64,000 nucleotides of DNA from Edwardsiella piscicida (GCF_001896205.1 NZ_MPNU01000001.1:1740318-1804317), one strand, 5' to 3'. Shown: positions 9,297-18,463, counted from the stretch's first letter. Program-made: numbers and translations. The notes: generated by a model from the letters alone, not told the origin.

Positions 9297-10313
9297 TTAG
9301 CCGCGGGCGGCCAGGGCGGTGACATAGTGATAGGCCCGTCCGCTGCGCAGGACATCCAGCGCCTGGCGGGCGTTAGCGGCCAGATCGCGCTGGCCGAACA
9401 GGCGCAGTAGCAGGGCCACGTTGGCGGCGACGGCGCCCTGATGCGCGGGCGCGCCCCCCCCCTGGAGCAGGCGAGTCAACAGGATGCGGTTCTCCTCCGG
9501 CGCACCGCCGCGCAGCGCGCTGAGGGGATAGTCCGGCAGGCCGAAGTCACGCGCCGTCAGCTGATAGTGGCGGATCTCGCCCTGGTGCAGCTCCGCCACC
9601 TGCGTCGGGGCGTGCAGGGCGACTTCATCCAGTCCGCCGCCGTGCACGACCGCCGCATGTTGATAGCCCAAACCGCGCAGGCTCTGCGCCAGCGGTAGCA
9701 CCCGATCGGGACTGTAAACGCCGATCAGCGCTCGGGTGGGCCGGGCCGGGTTGATCAGCGGGCCGAGCAGATTAAAGATGGTGCGGGTCTTGAGCTGCTG
9801 GCGCACCGGCATGGCATGGCGAAAGCCGCTGTGGTACTGGGGGGCGAACAGGAAGCAAAGCCCCAGCTCATCCAGCGCTCGGCGCGATGCCTCGGCGCTC
9901 ATGTCCAGGCGGATCCCCAGCGCCTGCAGCAGATCCGACGATCCGGTACGGCTGGATACGCTGCGATTGCCGTGCTTGGCGATGCGTACGCCGCAGGCCG
10001 CGGCGACAAAGGCGCTGGCGGTCGAAATATTGATGCTGTCGCTGCCATCGCCGCCGGTGCCGACGATGTCGGCAAACTCGTACGATGGACGAGGAAACGG
10101 CAGCGCCGCTTCCAGTAGCGCGCTGGCGGCGCCGGCGATCTCGTCGGGATGTTCGCCGCGGATCTTCATGCTGATCAGCGCGGCGGCCAGCTGGCTCGAC
10201 GCCAGCTGACCGTGCACGATGGCGCTAAAGAGCCGCTGACTCTCCGCGCGACTGATCACCTGCGCCCGGTACAGCTTATCCAATATGGTCAGATGCTCAG
10301 AGGTCAGTGACAT
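9297..10313 (-). CDS. trpD: Anthranilate phosphoribosyltransferase (not fused to TrpG)
   Basis: A 338-residue enzyme that transfers phosphoribose from PRPP to anthranilate. Signatures are [15 protein letters not shown] and [17 protein letters not shown]. The ATG at 10311-10313 overlaps the end of trpG by 10 bases in another frame. The open frame extends upstream through trpG, but that extension has no family similarity. In E. coli TrpG and TrpD are one polypeptide; here they are two genes, the arrangement known from Serratia. Confidence 0.96.
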   Translation of the reverse strand: MSLTSEHLTILDKLYRAQVISRAESQRLFSAIVHGQLASSQLAAALISMKIRGEHPDEIAGAASALLEAALPFPRPSYEFADIVGTGGDGSDSINISTASAFVAAACGVRIAKHGNRSVSSRTGSSDLLQALGIRLDMSAEASRRALDELGLCFLFAPQYHSGFRHAMPVRQQLKTRTIFNLLGPLINPARPTRALIGVYSPDRVLPLAQSLRGLGYQHAAVVHGGGLDEVALHAPTQVAELHQGEIRHYQLTARDFGLPDYPLSALRGGAPEENRILLTRLLQGGGAPAHQGAVAANVALLLRLFGQRDLAANARQALDVLRSGRAYHYVTALAARG

Positions 10314-10939
10314 GGCGGGACCTCCGCTGCGCTGAGGGGGGATAATCGGGGCTGGGGTGGCGCGGCGCGGGCCCAGTCGATGCTCTGTTCCAGCAGTCGG
10401 GCGCCCTGTGGCGTGAGGAGCGACTCCGGGTGAAACTGGAAACCGCAGACGCGCTGGCGATCGTGGCGCACCGCCATAACCATGCCCTGGACGTGGGCGT
10501 TGACGCAGAGTTCGGCCGGAATGCGCCGGGCGGCCAGCGAATGATAGCGCGCTACCGGCAGCGGGGACGGCAAGCCACGAAACATGGCCTCGCCATCGTG
10601 TTCGATGGCGCAGACCCGCCCGTGCAGGATTTCCGCCGCCCGATCGACCTGGCCACCATAGTGTTCGACGATAGCCTGGTGTCCCAGACAGATGCCGATG
10701 ATGGGCAGGCGTCCGCACAGCGTTTGCAGCAGCGCGGGCATGCAGCCTGCGTCAGCCGGCGCGCCGGGGCCGGGGGAGAGCATCAGCAGCGGCTGGTGCA
10801 GCCTATCCAGATGCCGCAGCAGCGTATCCGGCGCGACGCTGTTACGGTAGATAACCACCCGATGACCGCCGCTGCGCAGCTGATCGACCAGGTTGTAGGT
10901 AAACGAGTCAATATTGTCGAGCAGTAAGACGTCGGCCAT
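10304..10939 (-). CDS. trpG: Anthranilate synthase component II (glutamine amidotransferase)
   Basis: A 211-residue class I glutamine amidotransferase supplying ammonia to TrpE. The nucleophile is Cys84 in GICLGHQAI; the oxyanion motif [11 protein letters not shown] and the catalytic His/Glu in [13 protein letters not shown] are intact. It ends before any TrpD domain, so it is a free-standing subunit. Its ATG shares one base with the trpE stop (TGATG), and its end overlaps trpD. Confidence 0.96.
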   Translation of the reverse strand: MADVLLLDNIDSFTYNLVDQLRSGGHRVVIYRNSVAPDTLLRHLDRLHQPLLMLSPGPGAPADAGCMPALLQTLCGRLPIIGICLGHQAIVEHYGGQVDRAAEILHGRVCAIEHDGEAMFRGLPSPLPVARYHSLAARRIPAELCVNAHVQGMVMAVRHDRQRVCGFQFHPESLLTPQGARLLEQSIDWARAAPPQPRLSPLSAAEVPPCH

Positions 10940-12513
10940 CAGATCGCTCCTTGCGGCTGGGGGGGATTCGCGTGCGCCGCCGCGATGGCGTTCAGCACCG
11001 CCCGGGCCTTGCTGCGGGTTTCATCGGCCTCCGCCTGAGGCTGGGAGTCCAGTACCACGCCGGCGCCGGCCTGTACGCTGGCGACGCCATCCTCTACGTA
11101 GGCGGCGCGGATAACGATACAGGTATCCAGATCGCCGCGGGCCGTGAGGTAGCCGACGGCGCCGCCGTAGCTGCCGCGCCGCCGCCGTTCGCTGGCGGCG
11201 ATCAGCTGCATGGCGCGCACCTTGGGGGCGCCGCTCAGGGTGCCCATATTCATGCAGGCCCGGTAGGCATGCAGCGCGTCGAGATCGGCGCGCAGGGTGC
11301 CAACGATCCGGGAGACCAGATGCATCACCACGGAGTAGCGATCCACGTTGGTCAGCTCGGCGACGTAGCGTGAGCCCGGCTCACAGATCCGCGCCAGATC
11401 GTTGCGCGCCAGATCGACCAGCATCAGGTGTTCGGCCAGCTCTTTGGGATCGCTGCGCATGTCCAGCTCCAGTCGGCCATCGAGATCGCGATCGATGCTG
11501 CCGTCGGCGCGCCGCCCGCGCGGGCGGGTGCCCGCGATGGGGTAGATTTCGACCTGTCGGCTGTCGGCGTCGTATTTCAGGGCACTCTCCGGCGAGGCGC
11601 CGAACAGCGTGAAGGCCTGATCCTGCATGAAGAACATGTAAGGGCTGGGGTTACTCTGCTTCAGCTGGCGGTAGGCGGCCAGCGGGGCGGGACACGGCAG
11701 CGTGAAGCGGCGTGAGGGGACTGCCTGAAAAATGTCGCCGGCGAGGATAGCGCGCTGCATGTCGCGGACGATCGCGCCGAACGCCTCATCATCCCGATCG
11801 ACCTCGACCGTTAACGGCGGACAGGGCGCAACGGGCGTCGCCTTGAAGGGGCGCTGCATCTCCGTCAGCAGAGCATCCAGGCGTCGCTGCAGGCGCTGGT
11901 GCTCATCCGCCGCGGCGCTGAAGAGGCTGGCCTGCAGGCGGGCGCTACCCTGACGATGGTCGAGGATCAGCAGAGTTTCGGCCAAATAAAAGCAGAGGTC
12001 GGGGCAGCGCGGCCCTGCGCTGAGGTGTGGCAAGGGCTCAAAGCCGGCGACCAGATCATAGGCGAACAGGCCGCCGAGTAACATGGCCTCCGGCTCGGCG
12101 TCCGGCGTTGGCTGGCAGGAGAGCAGGGTACGCAGCGCGTCGAATACCGACGGGGTGTGCAGCCGGCTGTCTTCATCCTGCTCATTATCCTGCGCGGGAA
12201 AGGTGAGCGTACAGCCGTGGGCCTGACACGTACAGGCTACGTCTGGGGGCAGGGCATGACGCAGGGTGGTCAGCAGGGCGGCGCCGTTGGCGCTTAAGGA
12301 CTCCAGGGTGACCTCTCGCTCACGCGCGGTAATACGCAGGGCGCTATCGATGATCAGGAGACTTTTCAGGTGGTGCTTACTGGCGATATCGGCAGACTCC
12401 AGCAGCAGCGTCGCCGGGCGCTGGGCACACAGTTGTTCAAAAAGCAGCGTCGGATCCGCGGAGTAAGCGGCGCTGCGGGTTAATACGGTCACGGCTGTTT
12501 TGGCCTGATGCAT
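10939..12513 (-). CDS. trpE: Anthranilate synthase component I
   Basis: A 524-residue chorismate-utilising enzyme that makes anthranilate with TrpG. The N-terminal half has the tryptophan feedback-site motif [10 protein letters not shown]; the C-terminal half has the chorismate-binding blocks [29 protein letters not shown], and [15 protein letters not shown]. It is the first structural gene, behind the leader peptide and attenuator. Control is by TrpR at the operator, attenuation, and feedback inhibition (known for the family). Confidence 0.97.
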   Translation of the reverse strand: MHQAKTAVTVLTRSAAYSADPTLLFEQLCAQRPATLLLESADIASKHHLKSLLIIDSALRITAREREVTLESLSANGAALLTTLRHALPPDVACTCQAHGCTLTFPAQDNEQDEDSRLHTPSVFDALRTLLSCQPTPDAEPEAMLLGGLFAYDLVAGFEPLPHLSAGPRCPDLCFYLAETLLILDHRQGSARLQASLFSAAADEHQRLQRRLDALLTEMQRPFKATPVAPCPPLTVEVDRDDEAFGAIVRDMQRAILAGDIFQAVPSRRFTLPCPAPLAAYRQLKQSNPSPYMFFMQDQAFTLFGASPESALKYDADSRQVEIYPIAGTRPRGRRADGSIDRDLDGRLELDMRSDPKELAEHLMLVDLARNDLARICEPGSRYVAELTNVDRYSVVMHLVSRIVGTLRADLDALHAYRACMNMGTLSGAPKVRAMQLIAASERRRRGSYGGAVGYLTARGDLDTCIVIRAAYVEDGVASVQAGAGVVLDSQPQAEADETRSKARAVLNAIAAAHANPPQPQGAI

Positions 12514-12550
12514 AGAATAGATCCCTGACGGTCATACACGGCGCGGACAT

Positions 12551-12573
12551 AAAAAAGCCCGCATTATGCGGGC
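12551..12573 (-). terminator. trp attenuator terminator
   Basis: On the minus strand GCCCGC-ATAAT-GCGGGC is followed by six T residues. It sits between trpL and trpE. Its 3'-side competitor is visible: TACCGCC (12571-12577 reversed) can pair with GGCGGTA at the end of trpL (12609-12615), which would block the terminator stem. Confidence 0.92.
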
Positions 12574-12605
12574 GGTAATAACGCAGGCGTACGGTTTCTG
12601 CGCGT

Positions 12606-12683
12606 CTATACCGCCTGAATGCGATGAGGACGCCACCCGCGTACGATGACGATGTCGCGAGATTGACACGGTATTTTCTGCAT
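12606..12683 (-). CDS. trpL: trp operon leader peptide (25 residues, one Trp codon)
   Basis: A 25-codon ORF starts at 12681-12683 with a CGGAG ribosome site 7 bases upstream and stops before the attenuator. Its C-terminal part, VRGWRPHRIQAV, resembles the GWWRTS core of E. coli TrpL but has one Trp codon rather than two. The 3' end of the ORF holds the GGCGGTA arm of the antiterminator. It reports tryptophan charging by ribosome stalling; the peptide itself probably has no other role. Confidence 0.85.
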   Translation of the reverse strand: MQKIPCQSRDIVIVRGWRPHRIQAV

Positions 12684-12715
12684 GACGCGCTCCGATTGGC
12701 TTCTGAGTGAACTTG

Positions 12716-12750
12716 CGTACTAGTAAACTAGTTTTATGGTTCTGTGTCAA
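12716..12750 (-). promoter_or_regulatory. trp promoter with TrpR operator
   Basis: On the minus strand TTGACA (12745-12750) and TTTACT (12722-12727) are separated by exactly 17 bases. The TrpR operator AAAACTAGTTTACTAGTACG covers the -10 (12716-12735) and differs from the E. coli operator at few positions. Confidence 0.95.
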
Positions 12751-12860
12751 TGTCGCGGCGCATTTTTTCATCATCTGTGGCGTTGGGTTGCTATCCGCAT
12801 TAGTGCCACAGAGCGTAAAACGCTATGATGAGGGTCATAACTGATTTGCAGTGGAGATCC

Positions 12861-13772
12861 ATGGTGTTAGCGTATTTCCCAGAGGGACGCCCGGCGCTGT
12901 TTGATTTACACAGCCATACCCGGGCGTCGGATGGGCTGTTGAGCCCTGAGGCGCTGGTGGCGCGGGCCGTGGAGCGGAGCGTCACGACCCTGGCGATCAC
13001 CGATCACGATACGTTAGGCGGCATCGCCGCCGCCCGTCGGGCGATCGCCGACCAGGCGCTGCCCCTGGCGCTGATCGCCGGCGTAGAGATTTCTACGCTG
13101 TGGGAGCATCATGAAATTCACGTCGTGGGATTGAATGTGGACGTGGACTGCCCGGCGCTGGGCGCTTTTCTGACGCTGCAGGCGCAGCGACGCGACGAGC
13201 GCGCCGCGGAAATCGGGCGCCGCCTGGCGCGTGCTCGGATTGAGGGTGCGCTGGAGGGTGCGCAGCGCCTGGCGCAGGGCGCGCAGTTGACCCGGGGGCA
13301 TTTTGCCCGCTACCTGGTCGAACGCGGCTACGCGACCTGCAGCGCAGACGTGTTTAAACATTTTCTGGCGCGCGGTAAGACCGGCTATGTTCCCCCGCAG
13401 TGGGGCTCGATTGCCGAGGCCGTGACGGCTATCCATCAGGCGGGCGGCGTGGCGGTGCTGGCGCATCCCGGGCGCTATCGCCTGAGTGGCAAATGGCTGA
13501 AACGCCTGCTGACGACGTTCTGCGCCGCCGGCGGCGACGCGCTGGAGGTTGCCCAGTGCCAGCAGCCGCCCCATGAGCGTCACCAGCTGGGGCTGCTGGC
13601 TCGCCAGTTTGCGCTATCGGCATCGCAGGGGTCTGACTTTCATCAGCCTACGCCCTATCTGGATCTGGGACGAGGCCTTTCCTTACCCGATGGGGTGCTC
13701 CCCGTCTGGACGCATTGGGCTTCGCTGCCGCAGGCTTCCCAACCCGGCGCGAGTCTACTGGAGGCGTTATGA
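12861..13772 (+). CDS. rnm: PHP-domain 5'-3' exoribonuclease / 3',5'-nucleotide phosphatase (RNase AM)
   Basis: A 303-residue metal-dependent phosphoesterase of the PHP family (formerly trpH/yciV). The metal-binding motifs are DLHSHTRASDG, ITDHDTLGG, GVEISTLWEHHEIH, AHPGRY and GSDFHQP. The E. coli enzyme trims 5' ends of rRNA and degrades short RNAs. The ATG at 12861 has GGAG four bases upstream; an earlier in-frame ATG adds 12 residues without family similarity. It is divergent from trp and overlaps yciO by 4 bases. Confidence 0.92.
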   Translation: MVLAYFPEGRPALFDLHSHTRASDGLLSPEALVARAVERSVTTLAITDHDTLGGIAAARRAIADQALPLALIAGVEISTLWEHHEIHVVGLNVDVDCPALGAFLTLQAQRRDERAAEIGRRLARARIEGALEGAQRLAQGAQLTRGHFARYLVERGYATCSADVFKHFLARGKTGYVPPQWGSIAEAVTAIHQAGGVAVLAHPGRYRLSGKWLKRLLTTFCAAGGDALEVAQCQQPPHERHQLGLLARQFALSASQGSDFHQPTPYLDLGRGLSLPDGVLPVWTHWASLPQASQPGASLLEAL

Positions 13773-14389
13773 GTCAATTATTTTATATTCACCCGGAAAA
13801 TCCGCAGCCGCGCCTGATCAAACAGGTGGTGGAGGTGCTGCATAAAGGGGGGGTGATCGTTTATCCCACGGACTCCGGCTATGCGCTGGGCTGTATGCTG
13901 GAAGAGAAAAATGCCATGGAGCGGATCTGCCGCATCCGGCGCATCGACAGCAATCACAACTTTACCCTGGTATGCCGGGATCTCTCCGAGCTCTCCAGCT
14001 ATGCCTTTGTGGACAATGCGGCTTTCCGCCTGCTGAAAAACAATACGCCGGGCGGCTATACCTTTATTCTGAAGGCGAGCAAAGAGGTTCCCCGTCGGCT
14101 GATGAGCGAGAAGCGCAAGACCATCGGTCTGCGAGTGCCCTCCAACCCGATTGCACAGGATTTGCTGGCTGAGCTGGGTGAGCCGCTGATGTCTACTACC
14201 CTGATGCTGCCGGACAGCGAGTTTGCCGAGTCCGATCCGGAGGAGATCCAGGAGCGGCTGGGTAAGCAGGTGGATCTGGTGATCCACGGCGGCTATCTGG
14301 GGCAGCAGCCGACGACGGTGATCGACTTGACCGACGATACGCCGTTGGTGGTGCGCGTCGGCGCCGGCGATCCCAAGCCCTTTCAATGA
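13769..14389 (+). CDS. yciO: YciO, Sua5/YrdC-type protein
   Basis: A 206-residue protein of the YrdC/Sua5 threonylcarbamoyl-AMP synthase superfamily. It carries KGGVIVYPTDSGYALGC at the N-terminus, KRKTIGLRVPSNPIA and STTLMLP in the middle, and QPTTVIDLTDD near the end. Length and sequence match E. coli YciO, whose exact cellular substrate is less clear than that of TsaC. Start ATG overlaps the rnm stop as ATGA, so the two form one transcript. Confidence 0.95.
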   Translation: MSQLFYIHPENPQPRLIKQVVEVLHKGGVIVYPTDSGYALGCMLEEKNAMERICRIRRIDSNHNFTLVCRDLSELSSYAFVDNAAFRLLKNNTPGGYTFILKASKEVPRRLMSEKRKTIGLRVPSNPIAQDLLAELGEPLMSTTLMLPDSEFAESDPEEIQERLGKQVDLVIHGGYLGQQPTTVIDLTDDTPLVVRVGAGDPKPFQ

Positions 14390-14458
14390 GGCAGACGGCG
14401 TCGCCGTATGCCCTGTTTTTATTTGCCGTTGTTAATTGTGGTTAATTAAGGAAACGCT

Positions 14459-14710
14459 ATGTCGCAGATACTGAGTGAGCGCGATGAGCTGGCCTCCGAT
14501 CTGGTGGCCTGTCAGCTGGTGATCAAGCAGATCCTGGATGTGATCGAGGTGATCGCCCCGGCCGAGGTGCGTGCCAAGATGGCGCAGCAGCTGAAAAGCA
14601 TTGATTTTAACCAGCGGGGCATCGATGAGGTGACCCAGCGCGGAGTGCAGAAAGCCATCGCGCTGATCGAGCTGAAGTTTTCTGGTGAGCCGGAGAGCGC
14701 GGCGCATTAA
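14459..14710 (+). CDS. Small helical protein of unknown function
   Basis: An 83-residue, mostly alpha-helical, soluble protein with a charged N-terminus ([19 protein letters not shown]) and a second amphipathic helix ([15 protein letters not shown]). The layout resembles the short YecF/DUF2594 proteins, but I cannot assign it with certainty. AAGGAAACGCT before the ATG is a good ribosome site. It follows yciO by 69 bases on the same strand and precedes a strong terminator. Confidence 0.7.
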   Translation: MSQILSERDELASDLVACQLVIKQILDVIEVIAPAEVRAKMAQQLKSIDFNQRGIDEVTQRGVQKAIALIELKFSGEPESAAH

Positions 14711-14816
14711 GGTGATGCTCTGCACAGTTTAACGAAAATAAATTGTTAAAAAAATGTAGTGTGATAGCCTGTGATTGTTGAATAATTTCGACATAGAGTT
14801 TCTCATTGCATTTGAG

Positions 14817-14845
14817 CCCGCGGGAATTGCCTGCGGGTTTTTTTT
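14817..14845 (+). terminator. Intrinsic terminator
   Basis: CCCGC...GCGGG with an inner GG/CC pairing is followed by eight T residues. It lies about 105 bases beyond the preceding stop codon and probably ends the rnm-yciO-small-gene transcript. Confidence 0.88.
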
Positions 14846-14893
14846 GTCTCGCGTCCCCCGGCGACGCCGGGGGAGCGTGATGACGTTGATGGC

Positions 14894-15595
14894 TTACTCG
14901 TAGCGACGGTAATAGCGCTCCAGACGCAGCTGCAGCTTGCCGAGCAGGGTGCTGAAGGCCAGGTAGATCAGCGCCGTTTCGCTGTAGATGATCAGCGGTT
15001 CATAGTTGACCGCCACAATGCGCTGGGCGGCGAGAAACATCTCCGGTACGGTGATCACCGCGGCCAGGGAGGTATCTTTTATCAGCGAGATAAAGGCGTT
15101 GGAGAGCGGCGGCAGGCTGACAAAGACCGACTGCGGCAGGATCACCCGACGCATCGCCTGAGCGCTGCTCATACCGATGGCGCTGGCCGCCTCCCACTGA
15201 CCCCGCGGGACCGACAGGATCGCGCCGCGTACGATTTCCGAGCTGTAGGCGCCGACGTTGAGAGTAAAACCGATCAGCGCGGCGGGAAAGGCATCTAGCG
15301 TGATCCCGGCGCTCGGCAGACCATAAAAGATCAGGAACAGCTGTACCAGTAGGGGGGTTCCACGGAAAACCCAGACATAGAAGTCGGCGCAGATCTTCAG
15401 CGGGCGAATGGCGTACAGGCGGATTAATGCGGTGGCCAGCCCCATCAGCAGGCCGCCGCAGAATGAGAGCAGCGCCAGCGGTATGGAGAAGCGCAGCGCG
15501 GCGGAGAGCAGCGGCCAGAAGGCGTCAACGACCGGCTGCAGCCAGTCGGGATGCGGCAGGGTATCGAGCAGGGGGGACAGCCAGTGGGGCATCAT
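14894..15595 (-). CDS. Amino-acid ABC transporter permease (HisM/TcyL type)
   Basis: A 233-residue permease of the polar amino acid family with about five membrane helices. The permease-ATPase contact loop is present: EAASAIGMSSAQAMRRVILPQ (EAA motif). VFRGTPLLVQLFL is the family signature near residue 78. The closest familiar relatives are cystine/histidine-type permeases. It lies 66 bases downstream of its substrate-binding partner on the same strand. No ATPase gene is present beside it, so an ATPase encoded elsewhere must serve it. Confidence 0.88.
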   Translation of the reverse strand: MMPHWLSPLLDTLPHPDWLQPVVDAFWPLLSAALRFSIPLALLSFCGGLLMGLATALIRLYAIRPLKICADFYVWVFRGTPLLVQLFLIFYGLPSAGITLDAFPAALIGFTLNVGAYSSEIVRGAILSVPRGQWEAASAIGMSSAQAMRRVILPQSVFVSLPPLSNAFISLIKDTSLAAVITVPEMFLAAQRIVAVNYEPLIIYSETALIYLAFSTLLGKLQLRLERYYRRYE

Positions 15596-15661
15596 GGGGA
15601 CTCCGTATCGGACGCCCGCCGCGAGAGCGGCGGGATAACGCCGGACATACGCGGCGGACGA

Positions 15662-16435
15662 TTATTGAGAGACGTCGCTGCCGAAGTAGCGCTGAGATAG
15701 GGTCTGGTACGTGCCATCGGCGCGGATCTCGCTCAGCGCACGGTTCAGCGCTGCAACCAGCTGGGGCTGGCCTTTACGCACCAGAATCGCGGAGTCGGCG
15801 CGCTGATCCGCGACGGCCACCACCTTGAGGGGGGCATTGGGCTTATGCTGCCGAAAGTCGAGATAAGAGAGGTTATCGTTTAGCGTCGCCGCCGCCCGGC
15901 CGCTGATCACCAGCTCCAGCGACTGGTTGAACCCGTCGGTCGGCACCAGGTCTGCGCCATAGTGCTCCGCCAGCTTGGCATAGTTGCTGGTGAGGCTCTG
16001 GGCCGCTTTCTGCCCGCGCAGATCGTCAAAGCTTTTGAGCTGGGCATTGTCGCTGCGGACGATCAGCACCGCCTTCGCACCCACGTAGGGATCGGAGAAG
16101 TCAAACTTGGCCTGGCGCTCCGGGGTGATCCCGACCTGATTGATCACCGCATCGTAGCGTTTGGCCGATAGCCCGGCGATCAGTCCGTCCCAGCGCCCCT
16201 CGACAAAGACGGGCTTCAGCCCCATCTTGGCGGCCACGGCGCGGGCGATATCGACATCAAACCCGACCAGCTTGCCGCTGGCATCGTGGTAGGTATAAGG
16301 CGGATAGGTTCCCTCGGTGCCAAACTTGATACTGCCTGCGGACTGTATCGCCGCTAACTCGTCGCTACTCTGGGCCAGCGCACCGCCGCTCAGCAGGGTG
16401 AGGGCCAGCAGAGCCCGGGCTGTTTTTTTCATCAT
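15662..16435 (-). CDS. Amino-acid ABC transporter substrate-binding protein (TcyJ/FliY-like)
   Basis: A 257-residue periplasmic binding protein with a signal peptide (residues 1-21, cleavage near ALA-QSS). It has the SBP3 signatures GTEGTYPPYTYHDASGKLVGFDVDI (split here across residues 40-64), DAVINQVGITPER and DGTYQTLSQRYFG. Similarity is greatest to cystine-type binding proteins, so a sulfur amino acid is a reasonable guess at substrate (inference). Upstream of the permease gene in the same direction. Confidence 0.87.
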   Translation of the reverse strand: MMKKTARALLALTLLSGGALAQSSDELAAIQSAGSIKFGTEGTYPPYTYHDASGKLVGFDVDIARAVAAKMGLKPVFVEGRWDGLIAGLSAKRYDAVINQVGITPERQAKFDFSDPYVGAKAVLIVRSDNAQLKSFDDLRGQKAAQSLTSNYAKLAEHYGADLVPTDGFNQSLELVISGRAAATLNDNLSYLDFRQHKPNAPLKVVAVADQRADSAILVRKGQPQLVAALNRALSEIRADGTYQTLSQRYFGSDVSQ

Positions 16436-16574
16436 ATTCCCGCCTCATTTATGGTTTGGTGTTGTTCGGATGCGGCCGCAGGTGACCGATGAGAGCAGGC
16501 TAACCGATAGCGTGATCTTCGCTAAATCACATTGTGGGATTATTAATAACCAGAAGGAATAAGCTCTTCGGAGG

Positions 16575-17693
16575 CTACAGTAGCCCGCCGCCGATCAGCG
16601 TCGCCAGCAGCAGCGCTGGGAGGCTGTACAGATGAAATAGGCCCCAGATACGGCGCCCGCCGGCCATGCGCAGGGCGATCAGGTTGGCCATCGAGCCCAG
16701 CGCAACGCCAAAGCCGCCGATATTGACGTCATAGGCTAGGGGGAGGCTGGGTGGCTGAACGCCCAGCAGCAGGATGGTGGCGGGAACATTGCTGATGAGC
16801 TGGTTCAGGGCGATCGCCGCCAGATACAGCGACGTCCCCTGCATCTGCGTCGCCTGCTGGCTGAGCCCCTCCAGCTGCGGCAGACTTATCAGCAGACGAA
16901 CATCAATAAACATGATGATAAAGACGGCCAGCAGAGGCCAGTCGATGCGACGGAGGGTCGCTGGCGCCAGGTAGAGCAGCACCGCCGCCAGCAGCAGCAG
17001 CCCCGACGCGGGATAGCCGGCGTCGATGGCGGCGATAAACAGGGGATACAGCGCGAAACAGCTCCACAGCTGGCGGCGTCGCCGATCGGGCGGCGCGGCG
17101 GCGTTGGGGAGTATGAGGCGGCGGCGCGGCGTCGACAGGCAGGTCAGCAGCAACAGTAGGGCGCTCAACGTCGCCGCCAGCGGCAGCATCTGCGCGATAA
17201 ACGGCCAGAATCCCCACCCCGAGTGACCCCAGATCAGGATGTTCTGGGGGTTGCCTATGGGGGTGAGCAGCGAGCCCACGTTGACCGCCAGCGCTTCGAT
17301 CACGATCAGCCGGGTGACTGCCATGTTGGCCAGCTTTTTCAGGGCCAGGGTCAGCGGTACCACGATAAATAGCGCGACATCATTGGTCAGAACGGCGGCG
17401 AGCAGCAGAGAGGCGACGACCAGCAGCAGGGCGATGGCGCGCTCGCTGTGCAGTCGGGCGATGATACGCCGTCCCAGCCAGTCAAGGTAGCCGCTGCTCT
17501 CCACCCCTTTGCTCAGCAGCAGCAGACCGGTCAGGGTGATAATCGTACGCCAGTCGATGGCGGCGGGTAGGCTACTGAGCGGCAGAGGCGTAAAGGGTAA
17601 CAGGGCGATGGCGAGCAACAGCGGCAGTAGCAGCAGCGGATCGCGCAGTAGGGATGTCAGACGGCGTGCGGCGGCACGGTAGCGGCGAGACAT
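16575..17693 (-). CDS. ybiR: YbiR-like ArsB/NhaD-superfamily transporter
   Basis: A 372-residue inner-membrane protein, the same length as E. coli YbiR. Diagnostic blocks are WRTIITLTGLLLLSKGVE, TNDVALFIVVPLTLALKK, GSLLTPIGNPQNILIWG, NQLISNVPATILLLG, and GSMANLIALRMA. This is an ion-transporter superfamily; the substrate of YbiR is not known to me. It starts five bases after the stop of the AraC-type regulator upstream, so the two are surely co-transcribed. Confidence 0.88.
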   Translation of the reverse strand: MSRRYRAAARRLTSLLRDPLLLLPLLLAIALLPFTPLPLSSLPAAIDWRTIITLTGLLLLSKGVESSGYLDWLGRRIIARLHSERAIALLLVVASLLLAAVLTNDVALFIVVPLTLALKKLANMAVTRLIVIEALAVNVGSLLTPIGNPQNILIWGHSGWGFWPFIAQMLPLAATLSALLLLLTCLSTPRRRLILPNAAAPPDRRRRQLWSCFALYPLFIAAIDAGYPASGLLLLAAVLLYLAPATLRRIDWPLLAVFIIMFIDVRLLISLPQLEGLSQQATQMQGTSLYLAAIALNQLISNVPATILLLGVQPPSLPLAYDVNIGGFGVALGSMANLIALRMAGGRRIWGLFHLYSLPALLLATLIGGGLL

Positions 17694-17698
17694 GGCCG

Positions 17699-18097
17699 TC
17701 AGGCGCTTTGCGCCGCGGCGGCATACTGGTGATGTAGCGCCGGCGCTGGCGTCGTGGGCTGCTCGGCCTGCAGACGGTAGCGGGTCGGCGTCATACCAAA
17801 GTGTTTACGAAACATATAGGTAAAGTGGGACTGAGAGGCAAAGCCATAGCACAGCGCGATATCGATGATCCCCTCATCGCTGTGACGCAGGCGCCGGGCG
17901 GCGCCGGTGAGTTTGCGCAGGCGAATATAGCGCCCCAGCGACATACCGGTGGTTTCTCGGAAGATCTTTTGCATATGCCATAGCGAATAGCCTGAATAGC
18001 GCGCCAGCTCATCCAGGTAGATATCGCGCCCCAGGTGTCGCTCGATCCATTCGCTCAGGGCGCAGACCAGTGCGGCATTGCGTTGTTGCTGGGTCAT
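17699..18097 (-). CDS. AraC-family regulator of the SoxS/MarA/Rob DNA-binding type
   Basis: A 132-residue protein consisting almost only of the two helix-turn-helix motifs of AraC regulators: LDELARYSGYSLWHMQKIF with TGMSLGRYIRLRKL, then DIALCYGFASQSHFTYMFRKHFG with PTRYR. There is no ligand domain, so activity is probably set by its own amount, as for SoxS and MarA. A proline/alanine-rich tail follows. It is 33 bases after holE and 5 bases before the ybiR homologue, which it may regulate (inference). Confidence 0.88.
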   Translation of the reverse strand: MTQQQRNAALVCALSEWIERHLGRDIYLDELARYSGYSLWHMQKIFRETTGMSLGRYIRLRKLTGAARRLRHSDEGIIDIALCYGFASQSHFTYMFRKHFGMTPTRYRLQAEQPTTPAPALHHQYAAAAQSA

Positions 18098-18130
18098 CGG
18101 CTCTCCGCGGCGGAAAATGGCCTGGTCACC

Positions 18131-18358
18131 TTAGCGGTGACCGTCCATATCATAAGGGAGGGTCGGCAGCGTCAGGGTGCGGTAATACTGCAGGCGCTCC
18201 CGGAAATAGCCGCGCAGCGCCTCGGGTTGTTCGCGTTCGACCTGTTCAGCGATCACCGGCATATGGTAACGCTCTTTATAGGACACCCCGCTGGCCGCCA
18301 GATCGACATTGATGCGATCCATCTGTGCCTGGGGCAGCGTCGCCAGATTAAAACTCAT
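18131..18358 (-). CDS. holE: DNA polymerase III theta subunit
   Basis: A 75-residue protein matching Hol[23 protein letters not shown] and [16 protein letters not shown] (both family hallmarks, read in parts). Theta binds the epsilon proofreading subunit in the polymerase III core. The ATG at 18356-18358 matches the E. coli start; a longer upstream frame is not supported. GGAGGC stands just upstream as ribosome site. Its placement before an araC-type gene and ybiR differs from E. coli. Confidence 0.9.
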   Translation of the reverse strand: MSFNLATLPQAQMDRINVDLAASGVSYKERYHMPVIAEQVEREQPEALRGYFRERLQYYRTLTLPTLPYDMDGHR

Positions 18359-18463
18359 AATAGCCTCCGTTGAGTATCGGACTATTATTTCAGAATTTGG
18401 CGGAGGGAAAAAGGGCTGGCCGCCGCGCTGATGCCTGAAGCGCATCGGGCGGCGGCCGGAAAA

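Noticed and set aside
10314..10718. N-terminal extension of the trpD frame through trpG
   Set aside because: The extension is out of frame with the real trpG and has no similarity to TrpG or TrpD; trpD starts at 10313.
14711..14845. Possible small RNA between the 83-residue gene and the terminator at 14817
   Set aside because: TTGTTA and TAGCCT with a 16-base spacer are a weak promoter; the terminator is explained by the upstream gene. No known sRNA sequence was recognised.
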